From assembly GCA_000756795.1 (NCBI GenBank), contig CCSI01000006.1, forward strand, positions 100,551 to 164,550: 64,000 bases of DNA, written 5' to 3'. The position numbers and the translations under genes are program-made. The notes below the pieces were generated by a model. That model did no database searches, was not told the origin of the DNA, and worked only from the letters and a program-made list of their open reading frames with translations. The DNA comes from Qipengyuania vulgaris. Its GTDB lineage: Bacteria > Pseudomonadota > Alphaproteobacteria > Sphingomonadales > Sphingomonadaceae. Shown here in pieces: positions 37,092 to 46,088 of this stretch (positions are counted from its first letter, which is position 1; each line of letters opens with the position of its first letter).

Positions 37092-38752
37092 ACAAGGCCC
37101 GCTGTGCGATCTATACCCGGAAGTCGAGCGAGGAAGGGCTGGAGCAGGACTTCAACTCGCTCGATGCCCAGCGCGAAGCCTGCGCTGCCTATATCCTGAG
37201 CCAGGCTTCGGAGGGCTGGTCGCAGCTCCCCGCGGTTTACGATGATGGTGGCATCTCGGGCGGAACGCTGGAGCGTCCCGCGCTCCAGCGACTGCTGGCA
37301 GATATCGCTGCCGGCACAATCGACATCGTGGTCGTTTACAAGGTCGACCGGCTGACGCGCTCGCTACTTGATTTCGCAAAACTGGTCGAAGCGATGGACA
37401 AGGCAGAGGTCTCCTTCGTTTCGGTCACGCAATCGTTCAACACCACCAGCAGCATGGGACGGCTGACCCTCAACATGCTGCTTTCCTTCGCGCAGTTCGA
37501 GCGCGAGGTGACCGCCGAGCGCATTCGCGACAAGATCGCTGCCTCCAAGGCGAAGGGTATGTGGATGGGCGGCGTGGTGCCGCTCGGCTACGAGGCAAAC
37601 GGCAGAACGCTGGCGATCGATAATGAGCACGCCGCTTTCATCCGCAGTATCTTCGATCGCTACCTGGAGATCCGCAACGTCCGGCTGCTCGCCGCACAGC
37701 TCTCAGAGCAGGGAATTCATGTCCCCAAGCGCGTGACCGGCACGGGCCGAGAGCTGGGCGGCAAGCCGTTTACGCGCGGACAGATCTACAAGATCCTCTC
37801 CAACCCAATCTACATCGGCAAAATCTGCCACAAGGGCGAGACTTATGAGGGCCTGCATGACGCCATCGTCGATCGCGCAACGTGGGATCGAGTGCAGGCG
37901 CAGCTCGAAACCAATACGCAGGGTGAGCAGCAGGCGCGTACTGCAAGCTCGCCGAGCCTGCTCGCTGGGAAGGTGGTCGACAGCGAAGGCAATGCCCTGA
38001 TCGCAAGCCATGCGACCAAGGGCGCGACGCGCTACCGCTACTACATCGAGAAGGGCGGCGAAGGCGAAGCTGCGGAAGGTCAGCGAACGCTTCGCATTCC
38101 TGCGCTCGAACTGGAAAAGGCGGTGTGCAAGGCGGTCGCCACAGAGGTCGAACATCCGCTTGGATTACTTGCGAAGGCAGGCGTCGAGCTGGCACCCGAC
38201 ATTGTCGCGAGCCTTGGTGATCGCGCTGACAGCCTGGCGACCAGCCTGCAAAAGCGTGAGCGAGCCGCGGTGCGAACTTGCATCGAGAAAGTCACAATCG
38301 GGCCTGCGCAGCTATCGATAGAGTTGGCTGCGAACGGCCTTTGCAGCTTACTCTTGATCGCGCCGACTTCTCAGGTCACCACCAACCCAGCCATCACCAT
38401 AGCGGCCAGCCTTCGGCGCAGCGGCCGCGCTGTTCGTTTGATCCAGGATGGCTCGTCGAAGTCGACCGAGGGCAAGCCGCAGGAGCACCTCCTAAAGCTG
38501 CTCCATCGAGCTCGCGCATGGTGGCAGATGATGATCGATCGCAAGTATACTATCTCGGCCCTTGCACGAGAGCAGCGGGTGACCAGCTCCTACGCCTCTC
38601 GCGTCGTGCGTTTGAACTTCCTGGCGCCCAAGGTTGTCGAGTCGATCGTCGCCGGGACTCAACCGATCGATCTCGATGCGAAGAAACTGCTCAGTCTGAG
38701 CGATCTGCCGATTTCGTGGAGTGAACAGGAAGCTGCTCTGCTCGGCGGATAG
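37088..38752 (+). CDS. Large serine recombinase
   Basis: 554 residues. The N-terminal resolvase domain begins CAIYTRKSSEEGLEQDFNS with the nucleophile serine in RKSS, and has YKVDRLTRS and NMLLSFAQFEREVTAERI. The recombinase domain follows (GYEANGRTLAIDNEHA, GKPFTRGQIYKILSNPIYIG). The usual zinc-ribbon cysteines are absent, and a variable C-terminal helical part (about 330-554) ends in an HTH-like segment (YTISALAREQRVTSSYASRV). It probably integrates or excises the element next to tRNA-Ser. Overlaps the previous gene by four bases. Confidence 0.93.
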   Translation: MNKARCAIYTRKSSEEGLEQDFNSLDAQREACAAYILSQASEGWSQLPAVYDDGGISGGTLERPALQRLLADIAAGTIDIVVVYKVDRLTRSLLDFAKLVEAMDKAEVSFVSVTQSFNTTSSMGRLTLNMLLSFAQFEREVTAERIRDKIAASKAKGMWMGGVVPLGYEANGRTLAIDNEHAAFIRSIFDRYLEIRNVRLLAAQLSEQGIHVPKRVTGTGRELGGKPFTRGQIYKILSNPIYIGKICHKGETYEGLHDAIVDRATWDRVQAQLETNTQGEQQARTASSPSLLAGKVVDSEGNALIASHATKGATRYRYYIEKGGEGEAAEGQRTLRIPALELEKAVCKAVATEVEHPLGLLAKAGVELAPDIVASLGDRADSLATSLQKRERAAVRTCIEKVTIGPAQLSIELAANGLCSLLLIAPTSQVTTNPAITIAASLRRSGRAVRLIQDGSSKSTEGKPQEHLLKLLHRARAWWQMMIDRKYTISALAREQRVTSSYASRVVRLNFLAPKVVESIVAGTQPIDLDAKKLLSLSDLPISWSEQEAALLGG

Positions 38753-38780
38753 TTTCGCAAGAGAGGCGATTGACGAGCGG

Positions 38781-38801
38781 CGGGCGACTGTCGCCCGTTT
38801 T
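38781..38801 (+). terminator. Rho-independent terminator after the recombinase
   Basis: A compact hairpin CGGGCGA-CTG-TCGCCCG followed by TTTTCG, 29 bases after the recombinase stop. Confidence 0.7.
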
Positions 38802-38985
38802 CGTTGGGGCATATGTCCCGCATTGCCAAACGGGTACCTCCGAATGAGGCGACAGAGAATGTTGGCTTGTCTGGCTATTGAACGAGCTTCGATGCGCTCT
38901 CTGGCTGACCACCTTCCGCGCCGAATGGCGCAGAACTGCGGGACATTCCGCGAGGAAGAAAATCGCTCTCTATAAACGACTTAAA

Positions 38986-39020
38986 GGTGGCGGAGACGGA
39001 GGGATTCGAACCCTCGATAC
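38986..39020 (-). repeat. tRNA-Ser 3'-end sequence, possible attachment site (right copy)
   Basis: Inverted counterpart of 9254-9288, 34 of 35 bases identical. The recombinase gene lies on its 3' side, the usual position for an element integrated at a tRNA. Confidence 0.4.
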
Positions 39021-39079
39021 CCGTTACCAGGTATGGCTCCTTAGCAGGGAGCTGGTTTCAGCCACTCACCCACGTCTCC
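38988..39079 (-). tRNA. tRNA-Ser (anticodon GCT)
   Basis: On the minus strand the acceptor GGAGACG pairs with CGTCTCC. The anticodon loop is CTGCTAA, giving GCT. There is a long variable arm and an encoded CCA at 38988-38990. It reads AGC and AGU serine codons. It marks the right border of the accessory region. Confidence 0.95.
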
Positions 39080-39308
39080 GCATCGCAAGGCCTCTCGGCT
39101 GCGAGGGGCGCGCTATAGCCAGCACTCCCGCACCCTTCAAGGAAGAAATCGGGCGATTGCGAAATAGCCTGTTTGCCGCATGCGGGACTCGTTTCAGCCC
39201 ACATTCGATTCGGTTCATCGCGCTTTCATTGCAGCGGTGCTCAATTGGGATTCTGGTTGCGGTGCAGCGCTTTGGCTGGGCGCCGCGACGCCGGACAAAG
39301 GGATCACG

Positions 39309-40100
39309 ATGAACACCGTCACCAAACTCGCCGCTGGCCTTGTTGCCGCTTTCTCCATCGCCGCGAGCCCGCTCGCCGCGCAGGTCGAATCGGTTGACCC
39401 CGATGCGGCGTGGGATGCGCCCATCGATGGCGACCTGGAGCCCGCGACGGACGAATTGCCGCCGGTCAGCGAAACCGAGCCCGACGCAACCACGACTGCC
39501 GACCCCAGCGGTGAATGGCAGCAACCGAAGATTCCCTATCCTCCTGTGTGGAACGAGCAATCTGCCGAAACCGCGGCTGCCGAAACGGTCGAAGCTCCGC
39601 CAGTCGAAACTTCCTCCACCACCTATCGCGAGGATGATCTCATCGGCGCAGCCGAAGGCGTGTTCGGCAAAGGCGCGGAAGGCGTCGCCAAGATGATCCG
39701 CAAGCTGCTCGCTGACCAGGGCGAACCCAATGGCTATATCGTCGGCCGCGAGGCAGGCGGTGCCTTCATCGTCGGCGCGCGCTACGGCTCGGGCACGCTG
39801 TTCCACAAGATCGAGGGCGAGATGCCCGTTTACTGGACCGGTCCCTCGGTTGGCATCGATGCAGGCGCGAATGCGGGCAGTACCTTCGTGCTGGTCTACA
39901 ATCTCTATGACACCGAGGAACTCTACGAGCGCTTCCCGGCGGCCGAAGGCACGGCCTATGCGGTGGGCGGCCTCAACGCGAGCTATGTGCGCAAGGGCGA
40001 TGTGGTCCTCATTCCCATCCGCGTCGGTGCGGGCCTGCGCCTCGGCGTCAACGCGGGCTACATGAAGTTCTCGAAAAAGCAGAAGTGGCTGCCGTTCTAA
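39309..40100 (+). CDS. DUF1134 / EipA-like envelope protein
   Basis: 263 residues from the ATG at 39309. A signal peptide (LAAGLVAAFSIAASPLAAQ) precedes an acidic, proline-rich low-complexity linker to about residue 105, then the conserved domain: FGKGAEGVAKMIRKLLADQG, EPNGYIVGREAGGAFIVG, RYGSGTLFHK, VYWTGPSVGIDAGANAGSTF and a C-terminal GLRLGVNAGYMKFS. DUF1134 includes EipA, a periplasmic beta-barrel protein needed for envelope integrity in Brucella. Single gene just right of tRNA-Ser; a hairpin follows it. Confidence 0.9.
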   Translation: MNTVTKLAAGLVAAFSIAASPLAAQVESVDPDAAWDAPIDGDLEPATDELPPVSETEPDATTTADPSGEWQQPKIPYPPVWNEQSAETAAAETVEAPPVETSSTTYREDDLIGAAEGVFGKGAEGVAKMIRKLLADQGEPNGYIVGREAGGAFIVGARYGSGTLFHKIEGEMPVYWTGPSVGIDAGANAGSTFVLVYNLYDTEELYERFPAAEGTAYAVGGLNASYVRKGDVVLIPIRVGAGLRLGVNAGYMKFSKKQKWLPF

Positions 40101-40129
40101 GCCGGCATACGAAAACAAGGCGCATTTGA

Positions 40130-40161
40130 GGGGCCGCAATCTCGATTGAGGTTGCGGCCTC
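40130..40161 (+). terminator. Hairpin after the EipA-like gene
   Basis: GGCCGCAA and TTGCGGCC arms with flanking G-rich/C-rich extension, about 30 bases past the stop. No clear U-tract, so terminator activity is uncertain. Confidence 0.45.
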
Positions 40162-40187
40162 TGCCATACTTAAGCAAAGAGCAGCCC

Positions 40188-41369
40188 ATGCTCGATAACC
40201 TTGAAGCCCAGGCCCCCGACGCCCTTCTCGCCCTCATCAAGATGCACGCCGCCGACCCGCGCGACGACAAGATCGACCTCGGCGTGGGCGTCTACCGCAC
40301 CAATGACGGCGCGACGCCCGTTTTCCGCGCCATTAAGCAGGCCGAACAGCGGCTGCTCGAAGTGCAGGATAGCAAGAGCTACCTCGGCCCCGAAGGCGAC
40401 AGCGGCTTCGTGAAGGCGCTGATGCCGTACATCTTCGGCGAAGGCTCGCCGCTCGCCTCGCGTATCGAGGGCATGCAGACACCGGGCGGTACAGGCGCTG
40501 TCCGCCTTGCCGTCGCGCTGGCTGCCAAGGCCGGAGTGAAGCGCATCTTTCTCGGCGTGCCGAGCTGGCCCAACCACGCGCAAATCCTCGATGACGTCGG
40601 GGTGGAGACCGTCACCTTCAACCACGCGAGCGACGACGGCACGGCCGACCTCGACGCCGTGCTTGGCGCTATCCGCGATGCGAGAGGCGACGGGGCAGTG
40701 CTGCTCCATGGCTGCTGCCACAACCCGACAGGCATCGACTATACCGCCGAGCAATGGGCCGCGATTGCCGACGCTTTTGCCGACACCGGCGTGCTCCCCA
40801 TCCTCGACATTGCCTACCAGGGGCTGGGGCAGGGCATGGAGGAAGATGTACAGGGCGTGCGCGCGGTGCTGGCCAAGGTGCCCGAGGCGCTGGTCGCCTA
40901 TAGCTGCGACAAGAACTTCGGCCTCTACCGCGACCGTGTGGGCGCCTTTTACATGATGGCGAAGGACGGCGGCGAGCTTGCGGCGATTGCCTCGAACGCC
41001 AACGCTCTGGCCCGCGCCAACTGGTCCATGCCGCCCGACCACGGCGGCGCGGCGGTGCGCCTGCTGCTCGAGGACGAGGGCATGACGGCAGTCTGGCTCG
41101 AGGAACTCGATGAAATGCGCACCCGCATGCGCCGCGTGCGCGAGCGGTTGGGCGCTGCCGACAACGAAGTGCCGGGCCTCGGCCTCGCCGCGCTTGCCGG
41201 ACAGAACGGCCTCTTCGCCATGCTGCCGCTCTCGAAAGTCCAGATTGCTTCGCTGCGCGAGGACCACGGCATCTACATGGCCGGTTCGGGCCGCATCAAC
41301 GTGGCGGGGCTGCATGCGGGTAATACCGAGAAGTTCATCGCCGCGCTGGGCGATGTGACGAAGGGCTGA
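40188..41369 (+). CDS. Aromatic/aspartate amino acid aminotransferase (class I, PLP)
   Basis: 393 residues. IDLGVGVYRTNDG and YLGPEGDSGF are the substrate-binding start of the AspC/TyrB group. HGCCHNPTGID and LDIAYQGLGQG follow, then the PLP lysine in YSCDKNFGLYRDRVG, and a C-terminal SGRINVAGL with the carboxylate-binding arginine. It transfers the amino group of aspartate or aromatic amino acids to 2-oxoglutarate. Start at ATG 40188; a longer frame has no family similarity. GNAT gene follows after six bases. Confidence 0.92.
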   Translation: MLDNLEAQAPDALLALIKMHAADPRDDKIDLGVGVYRTNDGATPVFRAIKQAEQRLLEVQDSKSYLGPEGDSGFVKALMPYIFGEGSPLASRIEGMQTPGGTGAVRLAVALAAKAGVKRIFLGVPSWPNHAQILDDVGVETVTFNHASDDGTADLDAVLGAIRDARGDGAVLLHGCCHNPTGIDYTAEQWAAIADAFADTGVLPILDIAYQGLGQGMEEDVQGVRAVLAKVPEALVAYSCDKNFGLYRDRVGAFYMMAKDGGELAAIASNANALARANWSMPPDHGGAAVRLLLEDEGMTAVWLEELDEMRTRMRRVRERLGAADNEVPGLGLAALAGQNGLFAMLPLSKVQIASLREDHGIYMAGSGRINVAGLHAGNTEKFIAALGDVTKG

Positions 41370-41375
41370 GCCGAG

Positions 41376-41921
41376 ATGCCGCTCGACCGGCAACCGCTGC
41401 TGGAAACCGAGCGGCTGACGCTGCGCCCGCTGACCGGGGATGACCGCGAGGCTCTCTACGAGATAGCCTCCGACCCCGCCGTGTGGGAGCAGCACCCCAT
41501 CCACGACCGCTGGCGGCGCGAGGTCTTCGATGCCTTCTTCGACGAAGGACTGGCGAGCGGCGGCTCGCTCGCCGTGCTGCGCAATAGCGACAATCGCCTC
41601 GTCGGCCACACGCGCTACGACAAGTACGACCCCCAGGAGGGCGGCGTGGTCGAGATAGGCTGGACCTTCCTCGCGCCCATGTGCTGGGGCAAGGGCGTCA
41701 ACCCCGAGATGAAGCGCGCCATGCTCGCCCATGCCTTCGGCGAGGTCGCTGCGGTCGAGTTCCGCGTGGGCGACACCAACTACCGCTCGCGCAATGCGCT
41801 GGAGGCCATCGGCGCGGTGCGCACCGACCGCTACGAACTGGAGCGCTACCAAGGCAAGCGCGTGGTCCACCTCGTCTACGAAATCACCCGCGAGGGCTTC
41901 GAGAACGGCCCGCTTGCCTGA
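41376..41921 (+). CDS. GNAT family N-acetyltransferase
   Basis: 181 residues. ETERLTLRPLTGDDREALYE opens the Acetyltransf_3 (RimJ/RimL) fold. IGWTFLAPMCWGKGVNPEMK is the acetyl-CoA binding region, followed by FRVGDTNYRSRNALEAIGAV, the typical end. Substrate unknown. Probably co-transcribed with the aminotransferase upstream. Confidence 0.88.
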   Translation: MPLDRQPLLETERLTLRPLTGDDREALYEIASDPAVWEQHPIHDRWRREVFDAFFDEGLASGGSLAVLRNSDNRLVGHTRYDKYDPQEGGVVEIGWTFLAPMCWGKGVNPEMKRAMLAHAFGEVAAVEFRVGDTNYRSRNALEAIGAVRTDRYELERYQGKRVVHLVYEITREGFENGPLA

Positions 41922-42084
41922 GTAGGACTGCCGCAGGGCAGCGCTACAGGATGGAACACTTGGAACACGGTGTTTGGGGTGAAAATTACCCGAGGCCGGA
42001 CCGGCCAGCAGGCGGGCAAATCCGGCTCGTGAATGATGCAGGCTCATCCGTCAGGACGTGTCAAAAACTCGCAAAGTAGGAAAT

Positions 42085-42109
42085 GGCAGCTATTGGGTGG
42101 GAAGCGGAC
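42085..42109 (+). repeat. Right half of the dispersed repeat (copy J)
   Basis: GGCAGCTATTGGGTGGGAAG then CGGAC. It lies immediately downstream of the alpha/beta hydrolase stop. A left half lies at the other side of the same gene (43232). Confidence 0.7.
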
Positions 42110-42142
42110 GGTCTGGTTGTGGACTAGGCAATCGCGACGCAC

Positions 42143-43153
42143 TCATCCGTCGGCGCTGATCCATCGCCATACGCGATCCCAAACTTCGTCCGATCTGTCC
42201 GCTTCAGGCAGAGTGGGATCGACCGTCACATCCCGAAAGAAGTGATCGAGATTGGGGTAGACCCAATAATCGAGATTGGTCCTTCCCTCTGACAAAAATG
42301 CGATCATCGCGTAATCGCTATTGAGTATGGGAGCGTTGCTGTCCGCACCGCCCTGTATCAGCAGCAGCGGTACTTCTAACGAAAGCATATCATCAATCGC
42401 GGAATATGGGCCGAAACTCGACCATCGTCGATAGGCTTCCCCGTGGAAGCGTTGCGTGGTGTCTTGCGGATTCTCCTCAATCGCGCGGATTGCCGCATAG
42501 AGTTCGTCAATTTGATTCTGAGCATCAGAGCGCGTGATCTCGCCGCGTTCCGCCTGTAGACGAAACTCCAAAACGAGGTCGAAATATTGAGGGAGTGCTA
42601 TTCCGCCCCAAGCGATCACGCGATCCGCTTGAATCTCTCGGGCCAAGGCGAACGCATATTGCCCACCTTCCGACCCGCCGATGATAATGACTTGAGTAGC
42701 GCGTTTGCCAAGTTCTGCGCGTGCGGCTCTGATCGCGATTGCCGCACGAGCGACGAGATTGTCTTTCGTCAGGCCCTCTCGATACGTATCGCTATCCAGT
42801 TCGATCGGACGCTGACTTTCTTCATCGAAATCCAGTTGCGCAGAAAACGGAACACCTGGCTTTTCGATGAGCAGAAAGTGTGCCTCATTTCGATATGCCA
42901 GCAGTTCCGGTGGAAAAGCGTATCCGATGGAGCCATCGGCGTAGTTTTGAAAATACGGCATCGCACCTGAGCCGGGCAGCCACACAATTAATGGTCCAGG
43001 CGCATCGGCGTTCACATTATCGAGATACCAACCAATCTTGCCATGTAGCGGAACTGCGGCAACGCGACCTCGGAACTCATCAGTCGATAGCGAATCTTGA
43101 GCCGCCACCGGCGGTGCAAGGATCCAAAGCAATAGAGCCAGATAGCGAATCAT
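42143..43153 (-). CDS. Exported alpha/beta hydrolase
   Basis: 336 residues with a signal peptide (MIRYLALLLWILAPPVAAQ). Oxyanion region PLIVWLPGSGAMPYF; nucleophile elbow IIIGGSEGGQ with the GxSxG serine; acid in LLIQGGADSNAP; His in YPNLDHFF. Periplasmic esterase or peptidase of the alpha/beta hydrolase fold, substrate unknown. Its base composition is AT-richer than the GC-rich core genes around it, and half copies of the dispersed repeat flank it, so it looks inserted between the GNAT gene and the riboflavin genes. Confidence 0.82.
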   Translation of the reverse strand: MIRYLALLLWILAPPVAAQDSLSTDEFRGRVAAVPLHGKIGWYLDNVNADAPGPLIVWLPGSGAMPYFQNYADGSIGYAFPPELLAYRNEAHFLLIEKPGVPFSAQLDFDEESQRPIELDSDTYREGLTKDNLVARAAIAIRAARAELGKRATQVIIIGGSEGGQYAFALAREIQADRVIAWGGIALPQYFDLVLEFRLQAERGEITRSDAQNQIDELYAAIRAIEENPQDTTQRFHGEAYRRWSSFGPYSAIDDMLSLEVPLLLIQGGADSNAPILNSDYAMIAFLSEGRTNLDYWVYPNLDHFFRDVTVDPTLPEADRSDEVWDRVWRWISADG

Positions 43154-43231
43154 CCGGAATGCCGGTGTCCAAGTTCGATCACGGACGATGAGTAAGGCCG
43201 CTTCTAGGCACTGACAAATTCAAAATGTATT

Positions 43232-43255
43232 TCCGCAATCGGGTCGTTAGCAGAC
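43232..43255 (+). repeat. Left half of the dispersed repeat (copy K)
   Basis: TCCGCAATCGGGTCGTTAGC then AGAC, identical to the left end of the full copies. It lies two bases from the ribE stop codon. Confidence 0.8.
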
Positions 43256-43256
43256 A

Positions 43257-43874
43257 TTAACCCGCCAAGCTCTGCATCCGCTTCAGATACCGCGCAAGCA
43301 CGTCGATTTCGAGATTGACCTTCGCGCCTTCCTCAAGCTCGCCCAGCGTCGTTACTTCGGCGGTGTGCGGGATGATGTTGAGGGCGAAGTCGCAGGTGCC
43401 GTCCTCGCGGTCGCGGACGTCGTTTACGGTCAGCGAGACGCCGTCCACGGTGATGGAGCCCTTCTCCGCCACGAAGGGGGCGAAGGCGCGGGAGATGCGG
43501 ATGGCGAGGTGCCAGCTGCCGCCCTTTTCCTGCTTCGCCACGACCTCGCCGACCGTGTCGACATGGCCGGTGACGAGGTGGCCGCCGAGTTCATCGCCGA
43601 GGCGCAGCGCTGGTTCGAGGTTCAGCGTCGCGCCTTCTTCCCACATGCCGGGCACGGTGCGGCTGATGGTCTCGCCCGAGACGTCGAAGCCGATGCGCGC
43701 ATCGCCCATGGTCCCCGCCAGCGTCACCACGGTCAGGCAAACGCCCGAACACGCGATGGAGGCGCCGATATCGATGGCCTCGGGGTCGAAGGGGCAGGCG
43801 ACGGTCACGCGCGTGTCGCCGCGCTGCTCGACGCTTTCGATTGTGCCGGTGGCGGTGACGATACCGGTGAACAT
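43257..43874 (-). CDS. ribE: Riboflavin synthase, alpha subunit
   Basis: 205 residues. MFTGIVTATGTIESVE opens the first lumazine-binding barrel, with IACSGVCLTVV. The second barrel has GGHLVTGHVDTVGEV and GSITVDGVSLTVNDV, and the end is ARYLKRMQ. It dismutates two 6,7-dimethyl-8-ribityllumazine molecules to riboflavin. Six bases after ribD on the same strand; the stop abuts repeat copy K. Confidence 0.95.
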   Translation of the reverse strand: MFTGIVTATGTIESVEQRGDTRVTVACPFDPEAIDIGASIACSGVCLTVVTLAGTMGDARIGFDVSGETISRTVPGMWEEGATLNLEPALRLGDELGGHLVTGHVDTVGEVVAKQEKGGSWHLAIRISRAFAPFVAEKGSITVDGVSLTVNDVRDREDGTCDFALNIIPHTAEVTTLGELEEGAKVNLEIDVLARYLKRMQSLAG

Positions 43875-43880
43875 TGTGCG

Positions 43881-44834
43881 CTAAATCTCCTGACGGGTGC
43901 GGCGATAGGCGGTGTAGGTGTCGCTGCCAAGCTGGCATGTTTCGGCAAGCTGCCAGCGGCCATGCGCCTCGGCGAGGCTCTCTAGCCCGATGTCACCCAG
44001 CGCGGGCATGCCCTTGCCGATGATGATGGGCGCGCGGTAGATTTCGAGGCGGTCGACGAGGTCGGAAGCGAGAAAACTCGCCGCCGCGCCCGCGCCGCCT
44101 TCGACATAGAGATATTGCACGCCCTCAAGCTGCGCGATTTGTTCGGGGGCATTGATGACCTTCACCCCGTCGGGCGGAATGCCGCGGGTGAGGAGGACGC
44201 GGGCCGGGCTGCGGTCTTCCAAGCCCTCCAGCCGCACGTCGAGCCGAGGCTTGTCATACCGCCATGTCGCGCCGCCCACGAGGATGGCATCGCTCATCGC
44301 ACGGCGCGAATGGACGTGGGCGCGCGCTTCCTCGCCGGTGATCCACTGGCTCTCCCCGTCGGCCCTGGCGATGCAGCCGTCGAGCGACAGCGCGAGTTTG
44401 AGCGTCACATGCGGACGGCCAAGCTCCGCGCGGGCGAGATAGCCCGCAAGGCTCTCGGCAACGGTGGGTGACGGAAGGTGCGTGACGTCGATACCCGCCT
44501 TGCGGAGCCGCTCGATACCGCTTCCGGCAGTGCGCGGGTCGGGGTCCTGCGCGCCGATGACAACCTTCGCCACGCCCGCCTCGACCAGCAGGGTCGAGCA
44601 GGCCGGACCGCGTTCGGACTGGTGGGCGCAGGGTTCGAGCGTGACATAGGCGGTTGCCCCGCGCGCTTCCTCGCCCGCCTGCTCAAGCGCAATCGCTTCG
44701 GCATGCGGCCTGCCGCTTGTCGCCGTCCAGCCGCGCCCTACGACGCGGCCATCTTGCACTATGATGCAGCCCACCGCCGGATTGGGACGCGACATTGGCC
44801 GTCCGCGCGAGGCGAGGCGGGCTGCCGCATCCAT
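43881..44834 (-). CDS. ribD: Bifunctional riboflavin deaminase-reductase RibD
   Basis: 317 residues from the ATG at 44834 (a longer frame would overlap the previous gene). The deaminase half has RPNPAVGCIIVQDG, GRPHAEAIAL and LEPCAHQSERGPAC with zinc ligands His, Cys, Cys. The reductase half has VTLKLALSLDGCIARADGES, QWITGEEARAHVH and YVEGGAGAAASFLASDLVDR. It makes 5-amino-6-ribitylamino uracil phosphate. Followed by ribE; ribH and ribBA are not in the window. Confidence 0.95.
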   Translation of the reverse strand: MDAAARLASRGRPMSRPNPAVGCIIVQDGRVVGRGWTATSGRPHAEAIALEQAGEEARGATAYVTLEPCAHQSERGPACSTLLVEAGVAKVVIGAQDPDPRTAGSGIERLRKAGIDVTHLPSPTVAESLAGYLARAELGRPHVTLKLALSLDGCIARADGESQWITGEEARAHVHSRRAMSDAILVGGATWRYDKPRLDVRLEGLEDRSPARVLLTRGIPPDGVKVINAPEQIAQLEGVQYLYVEGGAGAAASFLASDLVDRLEIYRAPIIIGKGMPALGDIGLESLAEAHGRWQLAETCQLGSDTYTAYRRTRQEI

Positions 44835-44844
44835 TAAGGCGGCG

Positions 44845-45321
44845 TCACTCGCTATCTTCAGTGCTTTCGCTTGGTTCTTCGGCGCTTTGTTCGGCAGCGC
44901 GGGTGCGCGGCGCGAAACGCGCATCCTCGGCAGCGGCTTCCTCGGCCTCCTGCGCGCGGATTTCCGCCTCCATCTGGTCGACATCGAGACCCGTGGCGCG
45001 GCCGACCTGCTTGTAAAGCTCGCGGCGGCGTTCGATGCGGGCCATCTCTTCCGCCTCGCGCTCTTCCTTCAGCCGCTGGTTCTCGATGTTGGATGCGAGG
45101 ATTTCCTCGTCTGTGCGCCCTTCGGCATAGGTGGTGATATAAGTCACCTTGGGCTTTTCGGGCGGGTAATAATACCGCTCCGACGCCAGCCAGGAAAACA
45201 GCGTGCCGGTCAGCATGAGCGATGCGAGCAGGATCGGCCAGCGGTGAGGCGTCGGCTTCTTCCACTCGTTCCAGAAATCGGCGAGACCGCCGGCGGCGTT
45301 GAACCTGCTGTAAAAAGGCAT
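44845..45321 (-). CDS. Single-span membrane protein with charged coiled-coil tail
   Basis: 158 residues. A short cytoplasmic stretch ending HRWPILLASLMLTGTLFSWL forms one transmembrane helix (about 28-46), then YYYPPEKPKVTYITTYAEGR. A long charged helix (TDEEILASNIENQRLKEERE) and an acidic low-complexity tail follow. Occurs in sphingomonads as a conserved unknown. Ten bases before ribD, same strand. Function unknown. Confidence 0.65.
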   Translation of the reverse strand: MPFYSRFNAAGGLADFWNEWKKPTPHRWPILLASLMLTGTLFSWLASERYYYPPEKPKVTYITTYAEGRTDEEILASNIENQRLKEEREAEEMARIERRRELYKQVGRATGLDVDQMEAEIRAQEAEEAAAEDARFAPRTRAAEQSAEEPSESTEDSE

Positions 45322-45365
45322 GATGGCTTAATAGTAGCAGACGCGCCTGAACGCCAGATGCAAGC

Positions 45366-46088
45366 TCAGCCGAAGGCGGAATAGAGCGCGCGGCCATGTT
45401 GCGAGAGCCAGCCGTTGGCCTCGTCGATATCGCCTTCGAAGATGGCATCGAGCAGCGCGTGGAAGGCGGGCGAGTGGTCGAAATGGACAAGATGCGCGAC
45501 CTCGTGCGCGACGACCGAGCGGCGGACATGGTCGGGCGCCTGGACCAGCCGCCAGTTCAGGCGCAGCACGCCTTCGCTCGAACAGCTCCCCCAGCGACGG
45601 CGCGCGCGGGTGAGCTTCACCGGGGCGACGGGCAGGCCAGCGCGCTGGCAGTAGAAGGCCGCATCTTGCGCGAAGAGCGCAAGGGCCTGTGCGTCGAGCC
45701 AGCGGGTGAGGCGTTTGGCTAGGGTCTCTTCCGGCCCGCCGATATGCAGCGTGTCGCCATCGAGCCGGGGCTTGCGCGGCGCATCCTCGCTCCAGGCAAT
45801 CGCCAGCGACTGGCCGCGATAGTCGAGCCTGCGCTCGGCGACCGGGTCTCGGGTTTCGGGCACCTTGGCGAGCTGTTCATTGAGCCACTCCGCCCGGGCA
45901 TGGGCGAAGGCCACTGCCTCTTTCGAGGCGCACCAGCGGGGCAGGGTGATACGGACCGCGCTGCCATCGGGCGCGAGCCGCAGCGTGAGCCGCTTGGCGG
46001 TCGGATGGCGGCGCAGTTCGATCGGCAGCCTGCGCCCGGCAATCTCGATTTCGGGCGGCAGCTTCTGGTCGCGCAGCCACTCGATCAT
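45366..46088 (-). CDS. YgjP-like metal-dependent hydrolase (DUF45, SprT-type)
   Basis: 240 residues from the ATG at 46088. Start [20 protein letters not shown], middle [20 protein letters not shown], and the zinc motif [15 protein letters not shown] (HExxH plus downstream His). These are the DUF45/YgjP family marks. Enzymatic role unclear; homologues are thought to be metal-dependent proteases. Overlaps the YcgN gene by four bases. Confidence 0.88.
   Translation of the reverse strand: MIEWLRDQKLPPEIEIAGRRLPIELRRHPTAKRLTLRLAPDGSAVRITLPRWCASKEAVAFAHARAEWLNEQLAKVPETRDPVAERRLDYRGQSLAIAWSEDAPRKPRLDGDTLHIGGPEETLAKRLTRWLDAQALALFAQDAAFYCQRAGLPVAPVKLTRARRRWGSCSSEGVLRLNWRLVQAPDHVRRSVVAHEVAHLVHFDHSPAFHALLDAIFEGDIDEANGWLSQHGRALYSAFG

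Noticed and set aside
40170..42047. 625-codon minus-strand open frame across the aminotransferase and GNAT genes
   Set aside because: GC-rich antisense shadow of two well-supported genes; no recognisable domain.
43881..44984. Longer RibD reading from 44984
   Set aside because: The extra 50 residues overlap the preceding gene and have no RibD similarity; the start at 44834 is preferred.
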